Shown here: positions 1 through 5,375 of the stretch, piece by piece | Layout of the letters: each line of letters begins with the position of its first letter | Numbering within the stretch: position 1 is the first letter of the stretch | Assembly (NCBI GenBank): GCA_903970295.1 | Contig: CAJCHQ010000716.1 | Location: 1 to 10,501, forward strand | DNA length: 10,501 nucleotides | Direction of reading: 5' to 3' | Source of the DNA: Bryobacterales bacterium | Lineage (GTDB): Bacteria > Cyanobacteriota > Vampirovibrionia > Obscuribacterales > Obscuribacteraceae | Notes under the pieces: generated by a model | Told to the model about the DNA's origin: nothing | Seen by the model: the letters and a program-made list of their open reading frames with translations, nothing else | The model's database searches: none | Program-made: the position numbers and the translations under genes

Positions 1-563
1 CTGACAGCCGGCGAATGCTCATCATCTGCGCCACGGTAGCGGCGATACTGGTGCCCATCGGGCTCGCCCTCGCTCTGCACTTCGTACCATCTTTCGACCA
101 GCGTGTATCTTCGATTTTTGCCGGCTACGAGCACAGCTCGAATGCATTCCGCTTGCGCGTATACGAAGCCTCTTTCCACATGTTCAAAGACAGCTGGTGG
201 TTTGGTGTCGGACCAGGAAATCAGGCTTTCATCATGGCTTACGGGCTCTATATGCACAGTAACTATGATGCCCTGGGCGCCTACTCGGTGCCTCTGGAAG
301 TGGCAGTTGAATGCGGTCTTTCAGGACTGGTGATCTTCGCGTCTATAATCGTTATCGCTTGTGCTCGAGCACATCAGGCCTTCTGGACTGGCGGCGACGA
401 AGTTAATCGCTGGTTGGCGGCGGGAGCAGTTGTAAGTTTGATTGGCATGATGGCGCAAGGAGTCGTCGACACGGTTTTCTATCGTCCCCAGGTACAATTT
501 ATATTCTGGCTGCTGATTGCAATCGTAGTTTGCTGCCAGCAAAAACATCCTCAGACTGAATGA
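1..563 (+). CDS. IctB-like O-antigen ligase/polymerase-superfamily membrane protein, C-terminal part (5'-truncated)
   Basis: About 186 residues are visible. The frame is open to the left edge (first full codon at 3), so the ATG at 15 is probably internal. The fragment has a membrane segment at its start, then a soluble stretch with the superfamily pattern R-x-x-x-W/Y...P/W-x-G-x-G-x-G-N around 'FGVGPGNQAF', then 'ALGAYSVPLEVAVECGLSGL', then three more hydrophobic spans, and ends with 'DTVFYRPQVQFIFWLLIAIV'. The 'AYSVPLE' and 'D-T-V-x-Y-R-P-Q-V-Q' signatures are those I associate with the cyanobacterial IctB family. IctB was first called a bicarbonate transporter, but its fold relates it to WaaL/Wzy-type glycan ligases and polymerases, so transport should not be assumed. 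It could equally be a generic O-antigen ligase. The 64 bases between it and the next gene contain no obvious terminator. Confidence 0.8.
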   Translation, partial: DSRRMLIICATVAAILVPIGLALALHFVPSFDQRVSSIFAGYEHSSNAFRLRVYEASFHMFKDSWWFGVGPGNQAFIMAYGLYMHSNYDALGAYSVPLEVAVECGLSGLVIFASIIVIACARAHQAFWTGGDEVNRWLAAGAVVSLIGMMAQGVVDTVFYRPQVQFIFWLLIAIVVCCQQKHPQTE

Positions 564-627
564 ATGGTCTGTCGTAGAAGCGCTGCAATAGAATTGGCGC
601 AACCTCAACCGCATCAGAGTTGCAAGA

Positions 628-1554
628 ATGAACTCACTGCATAAAGTCAAACAGCTATCGATCGCCCTTGTGTTAGTTTGTTGTTTTATGTTTTCAGCGG
701 AGCAGCCGATAGCGGCGGCCGGGGATAGCAACACTTTAGCGATCGGTCAGTCAGCATTGATCAATACACCGCTTTCGGTTCCGCTCAGAGATGCCGAAAC
801 ATACAACTTCAAAAGCAGAGAAGAAATTCTCGATCAGCGCAAAAGGTATGTTGAACTGACACCGCAGTTGGTATCAGGAGTCTACCGACCTTCAGCCTCT
901 GTTTTTGGCCGGCTCGAAAGCCAGAAACCCTGGTGGGGCATGGATGGCCGCTGCGTCTGGGGAGCCGGTGAGAGAAGTATCGAAGGACCATCCGAAGAAT
1001 CTCGTTTTATTTCCAACCCGTTGCTTTTGGTTGGTGCGGATCCGGCATCAGCCAGTATGTGGAAAGCTAAACTGATCGAACCGATGGACCTGAGAGCCCC
1101 GGATTTTCCCACAGTATGGAAGCCGAAAAAGCTGGTTTATTGGCCCGATAAAAAATTAGCTCAGGTCGTGTATGACGTCACTGGATTTAACGCGGCCATG
1201 TTCACCTGGCGCATAAAACTGCGCACTCAGTTGATCTACACGGCTTTCAGCCTGGTCGCCTATAACGCGCGTGACTTCGGCTACAACTGGATTTGGCTGG
1301 CGCCGGAAAAATCGATCAACATAGAAAATTACGCCAAACCTACAGTCGAACCAGTGCCAATCAGGCAGATGATCCATTGCGGTGGCACATGCGGCTATAA
1401 AGGCGGCTGCAATAATATGAGCCCCCTGACAATGGAGATTGATCGAATAAAATACACTAAACTGCCTGCCCGAGCCTATGTCCTTCTCTGGAAAGAAAAA
1501 CCGAAGAGCGTTAATAACGAGCCTGACATGACATTTCTGATCGACCTGGAATAA
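628..1554 (+). CDS. Secreted protein of unknown function, 308 aa
   Basis: I do not recognise the family. The N-terminus looks like a Sec signal peptide: Lys at 6 and 8, a hydrophobic core at about 10-23, and likely cleavage after the Ala run near residue 31. C18 and C19 lie in the core without a proper lipobox, so it is probably not a lipoprotein. The mature part (about 277 residues) is rich in aromatics, with W102-W103, W107-type repeats and 'YNWIWLAP' at 219-226. It has only four cysteines: C109, and C251, C255 and C261 in the motif H-C-G-G-T-C-G-Y-K-G-G-C, which could form disulfides or bind a metal. There are no other membrane spans. The ATG at 628 has no clear Shine-Dalgarno sequence, so the start is set by frame and signal peptide. 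A periplasmic or surface role is inferred. Confidence 0.7.
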   Translation: MNSLHKVKQLSIALVLVCCFMFSAEQPIAAAGDSNTLAIGQSALINTPLSVPLRDAETYNFKSREEILDQRKRYVELTPQLVSGVYRPSASVFGRLESQKPWWGMDGRCVWGAGERSIEGPSEESRFISNPLLLVGADPASASMWKAKLIEPMDLRAPDFPTVWKPKKLVYWPDKKLAQVVYDVTGFNAAMFTWRIKLRTQLIYTAFSLVAYNARDFGYNWIWLAPEKSINIENYAKPTVEPVPIRQMIHCGGTCGYKGGCNNMSPLTMEIDRIKYTKLPARAYVLLWKEKPKSVNNEPDMTFLIDLE

Positions 1555-1639
1555 GTACAGGCATTTTGAAACTTGATTTTATTCGACGCACGAAGCGCTG
1601 CGAACCATCTGCAGCAGCAGCCGATTGTCAAGGATTATC

Positions 1640-1798
1640 TGATATATAAATCAGGGTAAACCCTAGGTGATTTAAGATGCCATAAGGTTATGCTGGTCTC
1701 GTACTAGCCGCCGGAGATCTCGTTTCCAGAGAAAGATTAACCAACTTATTCGGCGGCAAAATATTTAAGTGGGGAGCGTGATGGCTCCCCATTTTTTT
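1640..1798 (+). ncRNA. Candidate structured small RNA or leader ending at an intrinsic terminator
   Basis: This gene-free stretch has an extended -10-like element (TGATATATAAAT, 1640-1651) and then several pairings: a small hairpin in AGGGTAAACCCT, the inverted repeat CATAAGGTTATG (1681-1692), and a 7-bp long-range pairing of GCCGCCG (1707-1713) with CGGCGGC (1751-1757) enclosing a TCTC/GAGA hairpin. It ends in the terminator at 1770-1798. A transcript of about 140 nt would start near 1655. I checked it by eye against tmRNA, the SRP RNA core, SAM, cobalamin and c-di-GMP-I riboswitches and saw no match. The -35 is not convincing: a TTGTCA at 1625-1630 is too close. It could instead be the 3' UTR of the preceding gene. 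Confidence 0.4.
1770..1798 (+). terminator. Rho-independent terminator
   Basis: A perfect 8-bp GC-rich stem (TGGGGAGC, 1770-1777, with GCTCCCCA, 1784-1791) with a 6-nt loop is followed by seven T residues (1792-1798). The T tract lies only on the + strand side, so it stops rightward transcription from the secreted-protein gene and/or the candidate RNA before the small-protein genes. Confidence 0.9.
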
Positions 1799-1814
1799 CT
1801 GATTTTTTGTGGTT

Positions 1815-1843
1815 TTGTCCAAAAAGACAAATGCCTGTATAGA
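1815..1843 (+). promoter_or_regulatory. Sigma70-type promoter for the 90-aa small protein
   Basis: TTGTCC (1815-1820) and TATAGA (1838-1843) are separated by exactly 17 bases, directly after the terminator. Transcription would start near 1850, giving a leader of about 40 nt that includes the strong ribosome binding site. The -35 overlaps an inverted repeat, TTTGTC (1814-1819) with GACAAA (1826-1831), which might be an operator. A TTGACA at 1850-1855 was not chosen because no -10 follows it before the start codon. Confidence 0.55.
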
Positions 1844-1875
1844 CACTTCTTGACATCATCGATTGATGCCTCGAG

Positions 1876-1881
1876 AGGAGG
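1876..1881 (+). promoter_or_regulatory. Strong ribosome binding site
   Basis: AGGAGG, a perfect anti-SD match, lies 9 bases before the ATG at 1891. It is the main evidence that the small frame starting there is translated. Confidence 0.8.
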
Positions 1882-1890
1882 TTTAGCCAA

Positions 1891-2163
1891 ATGACCAACA
1901 CCTGCATAGCGGACAAACCGTCAACTGCACTGCAAAAATTGCAAAAATCCGCTTTTACCAATTTTTTCAGCCCTGTCAGTCATGGACAAAACGAAAACCA
2001 GCCTAGCGTGGTTTCGTGGCATGCCATCCATGACGATCCTGAATCTTATTGGAGTCAGCTGCTACTGGCTTCAATCAGCTCCGATTCAGCGACACGGGCA
2101 CGGCAAAGCCTCTGGCAAGACCAAGAAGTGCCTGCCAGGACTACACCACGTGATCCTGAGTGA
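1891..2163 (+). CDS. Small protein of unknown function, 90 aa; possible 3' frameshift
   Basis: I do not recognise it. It has its own promoter and a perfect Shine-Dalgarno sequence after a terminator, so it is very likely expressed. There is no signal peptide or membrane span; the N-terminal half is polar. Residues of the form D-P-E-S-Y-W-S-Q-L-L-L-A-S match N-P-...-F-W-H-N-L-L-I-A-S in the next small protein, which suggests the two are distant paralogues or share a binding motif. From about 2090 the codons of the +1 frame (ending at TGA 2174-2176) look more gene-like, with mostly G or C third positions and a K/G-rich tail 'GHGKASGKTKKCLPGLHHV', than the annotated frame. A frameshift, natural or a sequence error, is therefore possible. 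The true C-terminus is uncertain. Confidence 0.55.
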   Translation: MTNTCIADKPSTALQKLQKSAFTNFFSPVSHGQNENQPSVVSWHAIHDDPESYWSQLLLASISSDSATRARQSLWQDQEVPARTTPRDPE

Positions 2164-2273
2164 GAACGGTGACTGATCTTTATTTTTACTGACACCTGAA
2201 TTAGACAAAACGCAGTTCCTAACTCAAAAGTGCGTTCAGCATCACCCTACATAGTTTCCGCCGGAGAAAAACG

Positions 2274-2489
2274 ATGTCTACACTGACAAATAATCTCGCT
2301 TCAATTTCGCTTGAAGATCAACAGATCACTAAAGAATTGACGCCCATGCCAGTCAGAAAAGTGGGGCGAATCACCAATCCGGCTGAAGAAGCAGCCTTCT
2401 GGCACAACTTGCTGATCGCCTCGTTTAACGGTAAAACAGAGGCGCAATTCACAATCTTCGGCAGCCCTGAAGGGCCTGTCGAGATCTAG
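2274..2489 (+). CDS. Small protein of unknown function, 71 aa, with in-frame coding-like extension after TAG
   Basis: I do not recognise it. GGAGA (2263-2267) lies 6 bases before the ATG. The protein is polar, has no signal peptide or membrane span, and shares the aromatic-W-x-x-L-L-x-A-S motif with the preceding small protein. It ends '...SPEGPVEI' at a TAG (2487-2489). The same frame then continues for 28 sense codons to a TGA at 2574-2576, encoding a Lys-rich tail (N-S-A-T-K-P-K-D-P-I-N-K-I-K...). Third positions there are nearly all G or C, as in real genes nearby. The original gene may have been 2274-2576 (about 100 aa), now cut by a nonsense mutation, a base error or a readthrough stop. 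No convincing promoter is seen in the 97-base gap upstream, so cotranscription with the 90-aa gene is likely. Confidence 0.55.
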   Translation: MSTLTNNLASISLEDQQITKELTPMPVRKVGRITNPAEEAAFWHNLLIASFNGKTEAQFTIFGSPEGPVEI

Positions 2490-2607
2490 AACTCGGCCAC
2501 CAAGCCGAAAGATCCGATCAACAAGATCAAGGCGAAGTATAAAACGAAGAACCAGGCCCAGCGGCTGATCAATTGAATTTCGGTGATTTTCGGTTCTGCT
2601 GCCATCT

Positions 2608-2626
2608 GCGTAATTCCTTAATTCGC
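2608..2626. other. Imperfect hairpin between convergent gene ends
   Basis: GCG-T-AATT-CCTT-AATT-CGC pairs with one bulged T and lies between the rightward small genes and the leftward respiratory operon. There is no T tract on either side, so it is a weak candidate for a bidirectional stop or 3'-end-stabilising structure. No clear intrinsic terminator is visible for either unit in 2577-2643. Confidence 0.25.
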
Positions 2627-2643
2627 TTCCAATCCGCTATCTC

Positions 2644-3324
2644 TCAGTCTTTCTTTTCCGGCTCTTCACTTTTGCCATCGCCACTGCCTGGTTTGGATCC
2701 AGCCCGCATGGTGGCATCGATTTGAGCTTTGGCATCCTCTTTGGATTCAGCCGTGGCTTTAGCCTGATCGGCAACTTTGTCTTGAGCATCTACTTTTTTC
2801 TCTGCCGCCGGTTTGGTTACATCCGGATCAGTGGCCGCCACTTCGGCAGCCGTAGGAATCGGCTTAGCAGTTACTGCTTCAGCCTTGGCAGCCGGTGTAG
2901 AAGGCTTCGCGGCAGCTGGCTTTTCGGCTTCCACGGCCGGCAATTCACGGACACGAGCAATAAATTCTTTGGCTTCTGCGACAAATTTGTCTTTCTGTAA
3001 ACGAGACAACCAGAGTGCCACCACCCGCCTCCGATCGACTGTCTTTTTCAAACCAGGAAGGCGCTCCCCGAGCAAGCGCTCACGGATCATCTTATTGCCT
3101 TCGCGATAATAGCAATCGCCGATCTGGCAGCCGCAGACAATCACACCCTCGGCGCCGTTCTTCATGGCCCGCTCGATCATCAGCGGTTGAATCATGCCAC
3201 TGCAGGGCAGTTTGACCACATGCACGCCAGGAACGTCTTTCACTTCCCCTTTGTCCGTGAGCACAGAATCAAGGTCTGCAGCACGCTCACATATTAGAGT
3301 GATTACCGTCTTTTTCTCAGACAT
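2644..3324 (-). CDS. MvhD/FrhD-like hydrogenase iron-sulfur subunit with long Ala/Lys/Glu tail
   Basis: Residues 1-128 match the MvhD/FrhD 'hydrogenase iron-sulfur subunit' family: C12, 'LPCSGMIQP' with C41, 'CGCQIGDCYYREGN' with C64, C66 and C71, and 'KFVAEAKEFIARVREL' at the end. In methanogens this protein carries a [2Fe-2S] cluster and passes electrons between [NiFe]-hydrogenase or formate dehydrogenase and HdrA. The usual first C-x-x-C is reduced here to a single C12. There is no signal peptide, so it acts in the cytoplasm. Residues about 130-226 are a low-complexity, probably disordered Ala/Lys/Glu/Pro tail not typical of the family. No hydrogenase, formate dehydrogenase or HdrA gene is in view; the neighbour is a cytochrome b-ferredoxin fusion, its likely partner. 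A GGAGA lies about 12 bases upstream of the ATG, rather far. It is the last gene of the operon. Confidence 0.85.
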   Translation of the reverse strand: MSEKKTVITLICERAADLDSVLTDKGEVKDVPGVHVVKLPCSGMIQPLMIERAMKNGAEGVIVCGCQIGDCYYREGNKMIRERLLGERLPGLKKTVDRRRVVALWLSRLQKDKFVAEAKEFIARVRELPAVEAEKPAAAKPSTPAAKAEAVTAKPIPTAAEVAATDPDVTKPAAEKKVDAQDKVADQAKATAESKEDAKAQIDATMRAGSKPGSGDGKSEEPEKKD

Positions 3325-3358
3325 GTCGTCTTTTTGTCTCCGTTACAAACCAACCAGT

Positions 3359-3383
3359 CATTCGATCATTTCGATCATTCGAT
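3359..3383 (-). repeat. Short tandem repeat, three units
   Basis: Three adjoining near-identical units read CATTCGAT, CATTTCGAT, CATTCGAT on the + strand, with a degenerate fourth (ATTTCAATCG) after them. They lie in the only sizeable gap of the - strand operon, about 35 bases upstream of the mvhD-like start. The role is unknown; slippage or a protein-binding site is possible. Confidence 0.5.
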
Positions 3384-3395
3384 ATTTCAATCGTT

Positions 3396-3419
3396 GCATC
3401 CGGCAGTAGTGCCGGACGC
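3396..3419 (-). promoter_or_regulatory. Intra-operon hairpin before the mvhD-like gene
   Basis: TCCGGCA (3399-3405) pairs perfectly with TGCCGGA (3410-3416) around a GTAG loop, and GC at each end extends the stem past one A.C mismatch. No T run follows in the direction of transcription, so it is not a standard intrinsic terminator. It lies just after the cytochrome b-ferredoxin stop and could protect the upstream mRNA or set a lower level of the last gene. Confidence 0.5.
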
Positions 3420-3431
3420 AGTTCCGCGGGC

Positions 3432-4613
3432 TTAGGCTTTGGCCTCCAAAATCTGTTTGACTTGAGCATCCACTTGAGTATCAAGCAAATTCGGCAAGTC
3501 GATCGCATCGAAAGCGCATGCCCCTACACACACACCACATGCAGAACAACGGTAGGCCTTTACAGTCGCCAACAGTTTGAAGCGTGAGCCGGCTGGTGCA
3601 GGCACCATTTCAATCGCCTGATAAGGACAATCTTTATAGCAGAACGAACAACCCGTACATTTGGTCAGCACGACTTCAGCTGCATCGACTGGCTTGGTCT
3701 GGCCAAGAAAAGACAATGGTGCCGGCAAGGCAGAAAAAGCGGCGATGCCACCAACGAGTGTCAGCCAGTAAATCGGCAGCGGCATGGCAGTCATCATGGC
3801 GTACGGCCAGAGGAACCACCAATCCATGTCGAAACTGAGCGGTTGCTTGTTCAAATCAGCCATATTGCCGCTTTGAATAGGGATAGCAAAGACAACAGCC
3901 AGAAGAATTGCCACGAGTATGTAGTTAATCGCCGGTGGTGGCGTCATTACGGGGCGCGTCATGCGCACATAGTGCAACCACAGGCCAAACAATAAGAAGA
4001 AAGAAAGACCGATGTGAATGAAGAGAAAGTTCGACATCGTGTAGTTCGTAATCGCATCGCCGTTCAAGAACAATGTCTTGAGTGTCGCTCCCAGTCCAGG
4101 TCCGAAAGCATCAAAAGCGCTGACGGTCATGCGTGTCAACAAGAGCGAGCGATCGTCCCAGACCAGGTAATATCCGGTTTGTCCGATGAAGAGCACAAAC
4201 AACAAGAGGGCCACGCCCGTCAGCCACTGCACCCAGCGATATTGTCTATAACGATCCGTAAACCAGACGCGCACAGCGTGAATCAAAATCGTCAACACCA
4301 TGGCGTCGCCAGCATAGCGGTGCATGCCACGGACTACTGCACCGAAAGGCAATTTCTCGGTGATGTATTGAACTGAAGTCCAGGCATTGATCAAATGCTG
4401 GGCTGAAGATGAGTCATAAGCGTTGTCGATCGTCGGAATGTAATAAGCGAAAAGAAGCAAACCCGACAGATAGAGCACCCACAGATAAAACTGCGGCAAC
4501 GCTCCGTGGTAATACATGGGGTTGTATTTGCTCGTCGCAATCTTGTTGAGGATGTCCTCAAAATGCAACGTACCGACGTTGGCGGCTTTTATAGTCTCAC
4601 TGTACAGACTCAT
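3432..4613 (-). CDS. Cytochrome b fused to a C-terminal 2x[4Fe-4S] ferredoxin domain, 393 aa
   Basis: This is a membrane quinone-reactive cytochrome b. Helix B has H98 and H112 ('RGMHRYAGDAM', then 'IHAVRVW') and helix D has H200 and H214, so both bis-His heme b pairs (b_L and b_H) are intact with 14-residue spacing. 'GQTGYYLVWDDR' (about 144-155) is the conserved helix C end. The PEWY quinol-site motif is replaced by M-D-W-W (263-266). After helix F comes a ferredoxin with two complete [4Fe-4S] motifs: C319, C322, C325, C329 and C356, C359, C362, C366. Counting helices from a cytoplasmic N-terminus places this domain on the cytoplasmic side. I chose the ATG at 4613 (GGAG 7 bases upstream) over an upstream TTG at 4637 that would add 8 residues. 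The fusion and the MvhD-like neighbour suggest electron exchange between quinone and a soluble carrier. Confidence 0.9.
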   Translation of the reverse strand: MSLYSETIKAANVGTLHFEDILNKIATSKYNPMYYHGALPQFYLWVLYLSGLLLFAYYIPTIDNAYDSSSAQHLINAWTSVQYITEKLPFGAVVRGMHRYAGDAMVLTILIHAVRVWFTDRYRQYRWVQWLTGVALLLFVLFIGQTGYYLVWDDRSLLLTRMTVSAFDAFGPGLGATLKTLFLNGDAITNYTMSNFLFIHIGLSFFLLFGLWLHYVRMTRPVMTPPPAINYILVAILLAVVFAIPIQSGNMADLNKQPLSFDMDWWFLWPYAMMTAMPLPIYWLTLVGGIAAFSALPAPLSFLGQTKPVDAAEVVLTKCTGCSFCYKDCPYQAIEMVPAPAGSRFKLLATVKAYRCSACGVCVGACAFDAIDLPNLLDTQVDAQVKQILEAKA

Positions 4614-4620
4614 CTTATTA

Positions 4621-4624
4621 CTCC
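4621..4624 (-). promoter_or_regulatory. Ribosome binding site deciding the cytochrome b-ferredoxin start
   Basis: GGAG on the - strand, 7 bases before the ATG at 4613. It favours that start over the TTG at 4637, which has no comparable site. Confidence 0.65.
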
Positions 4625-4667
4625 ATGCGACTCCCAATCAGTGCAAAAGCGGCTCGATGAGCCACTT

Positions 4668-5012
4668 CTACTTCTTTACCGGCAGAATAGTTCTTTCTTC
4701 TGCTTCTTCACGCCCGACAATTATGTAAGCAATGCCAATCAGAGTAAGGATTCCGAACATCGTCAGTCCGTACATATAATCGCCTGAATTGGCAGTCGAT
4801 CCGGCCGCCTTCAAAGTCGTCGACGCCCAATCGCCCAGAGGCTTGAGCGAGTCCATCATAGCCTGCACGGGAACGAAAGGAGGAATCAAACCTTGCAGCC
4901 AGTCAGGCATAGCCTTGGCATCGAAATTGAGTTCCGACCAGGGCTGCACTAAAAGTGCCAGACCCAAACAAAAAAATGCCACCAACGCAACCAGGATATC
5001 CTTGGGCTTCAT
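4668..5012 (-). CDS. Small two-span membrane protein of unknown family, 114 aa
   Basis: I do not recognise it. It has hydrophobic spans at about residues 5-23 and 79-99, separated by a loop of about 55 residues that is Pro/Trp-rich at first ('MPDWLQGLIPPFVP'), then a short charged tail. There are no heme motifs or Cys pairs (only C15, inside the first span). The ATG lies 2 bases after the stop of the upstream gene, so translation is probably coupled. Placement between the two cytochrome b genes suggests an accessory subunit or assembly factor of that complex, by context only. Confidence 0.75.
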   Translation of the reverse strand: MKPKDILVALVAFFCLGLALLVQPWSELNFDAKAMPDWLQGLIPPFVPVQAMMDSLKPLGDWASTTLKAAGSTANSGDYMYGLTMFGILTLIGIAYIIVGREEAEERTILPVKK

Positions 5013-5014
5013 GC

Positions 5015-5362
5015 TTACTTCAATCCCCCTTCGATCTCATGCGACTTTGCGGCAGCCCGCTTCATTACTATCTGATAGACCTGCTCGAACCAACGATTGC
5101 GTCTGACCAACGTGCCCTTTTGCTTTTCTTCGGCATAGATCCAGAAACTCATCACCAGTACAACGGCTATGGTAGACAGAGCCCCAAAAAGCAGCAAGCC
5201 GATATGAGTGACACTGAGGCTCTCGTGAATTTTGCGCCAGCCTTCGAAAAACAACGAAAGCGTAATCACACCCATGACAAATACGCCCGCTTTGATCGGG
5301 AAGCGAACCTTGTACAGCGGTTCGCTCCGTTGTTCGACTGTCATGTCTGTGTTCTCAGCCAC
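5015..5362 (-). CDS. Small two-span membrane protein of unknown family, 115 aa
   Basis: I do not recognise it. Spans lie at about residues 22-40 and 52-76, joined by a short loop ('EGWRKIHESLSVTH') and followed by a basic, amphipathic C-terminal segment ('RRNRWFEQVYQIVMKR'). Both ends are probably cytoplasmic. There are no heme or iron-sulfur motifs. The start is GTG at 5362, supported by GAGGAG 7 bases upstream; the ATG at 5344 lacks such a site. The ribosome binding site overlaps the stop of the 602-aa cytochrome b, which points to coupled translation. It is likely a subunit of the cytochrome b complex, from context alone. Confidence 0.75.
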   Translation of the reverse strand: MAENTDMTVEQRSEPLYKVRFPIKAGVFVMGVITLSLFFEGWRKIHESLSVTHIGLLLFGALSTIAVVLVMSFWIYAEEKQKGTLVRRNRWFEQVYQIVMKRAAAKSHEIEGGLK

Positions 5363-5369
5363 TGCGCTT

Positions 5370-5375
5370 CTCCTC
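5370..5375 (-). promoter_or_regulatory. Ribosome binding site for the GTG start at 5362
   Basis: GAGGAG on the - strand, 7 bases before GTG, overlapping the TGA of the upstream cytochrome b gene. It decides the non-ATG start. Confidence 0.7.

Noticed and set aside
321..734. Open frame of 137 codons on the - strand
   Set aside because: It overlaps the IctB-like gene and the signal-peptide region of the secreted protein, and has no recognisable features.
1625..1653. Promoter TTGTCA with a TATAAA -10
   Set aside because: The spacing is only 12-14 bases; only the extended -10 reading is at all plausible.
1651..1720. c-di-GMP-I riboswitch, suggested by AGGGTAAACC
   Set aside because: The rest of the conserved core and tetraloop/receptor pattern is absent, and no associated gene follows before a terminator.
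1982..2176. 64-codon + frame overlapping the 90-aa small gene as a separate gene
   Set aside because: It has no ribosome binding site and its first half is poor. Only its 3' part looks coding, which fits a frameshift better than an independent gene.
4614..4637. TTG at 4637 as the start of the cytochrome b-ferredoxin protein
   Set aside because: The extra 8 residues cover the GGAG ribosome binding site of the ATG at 4613, which is the better start.
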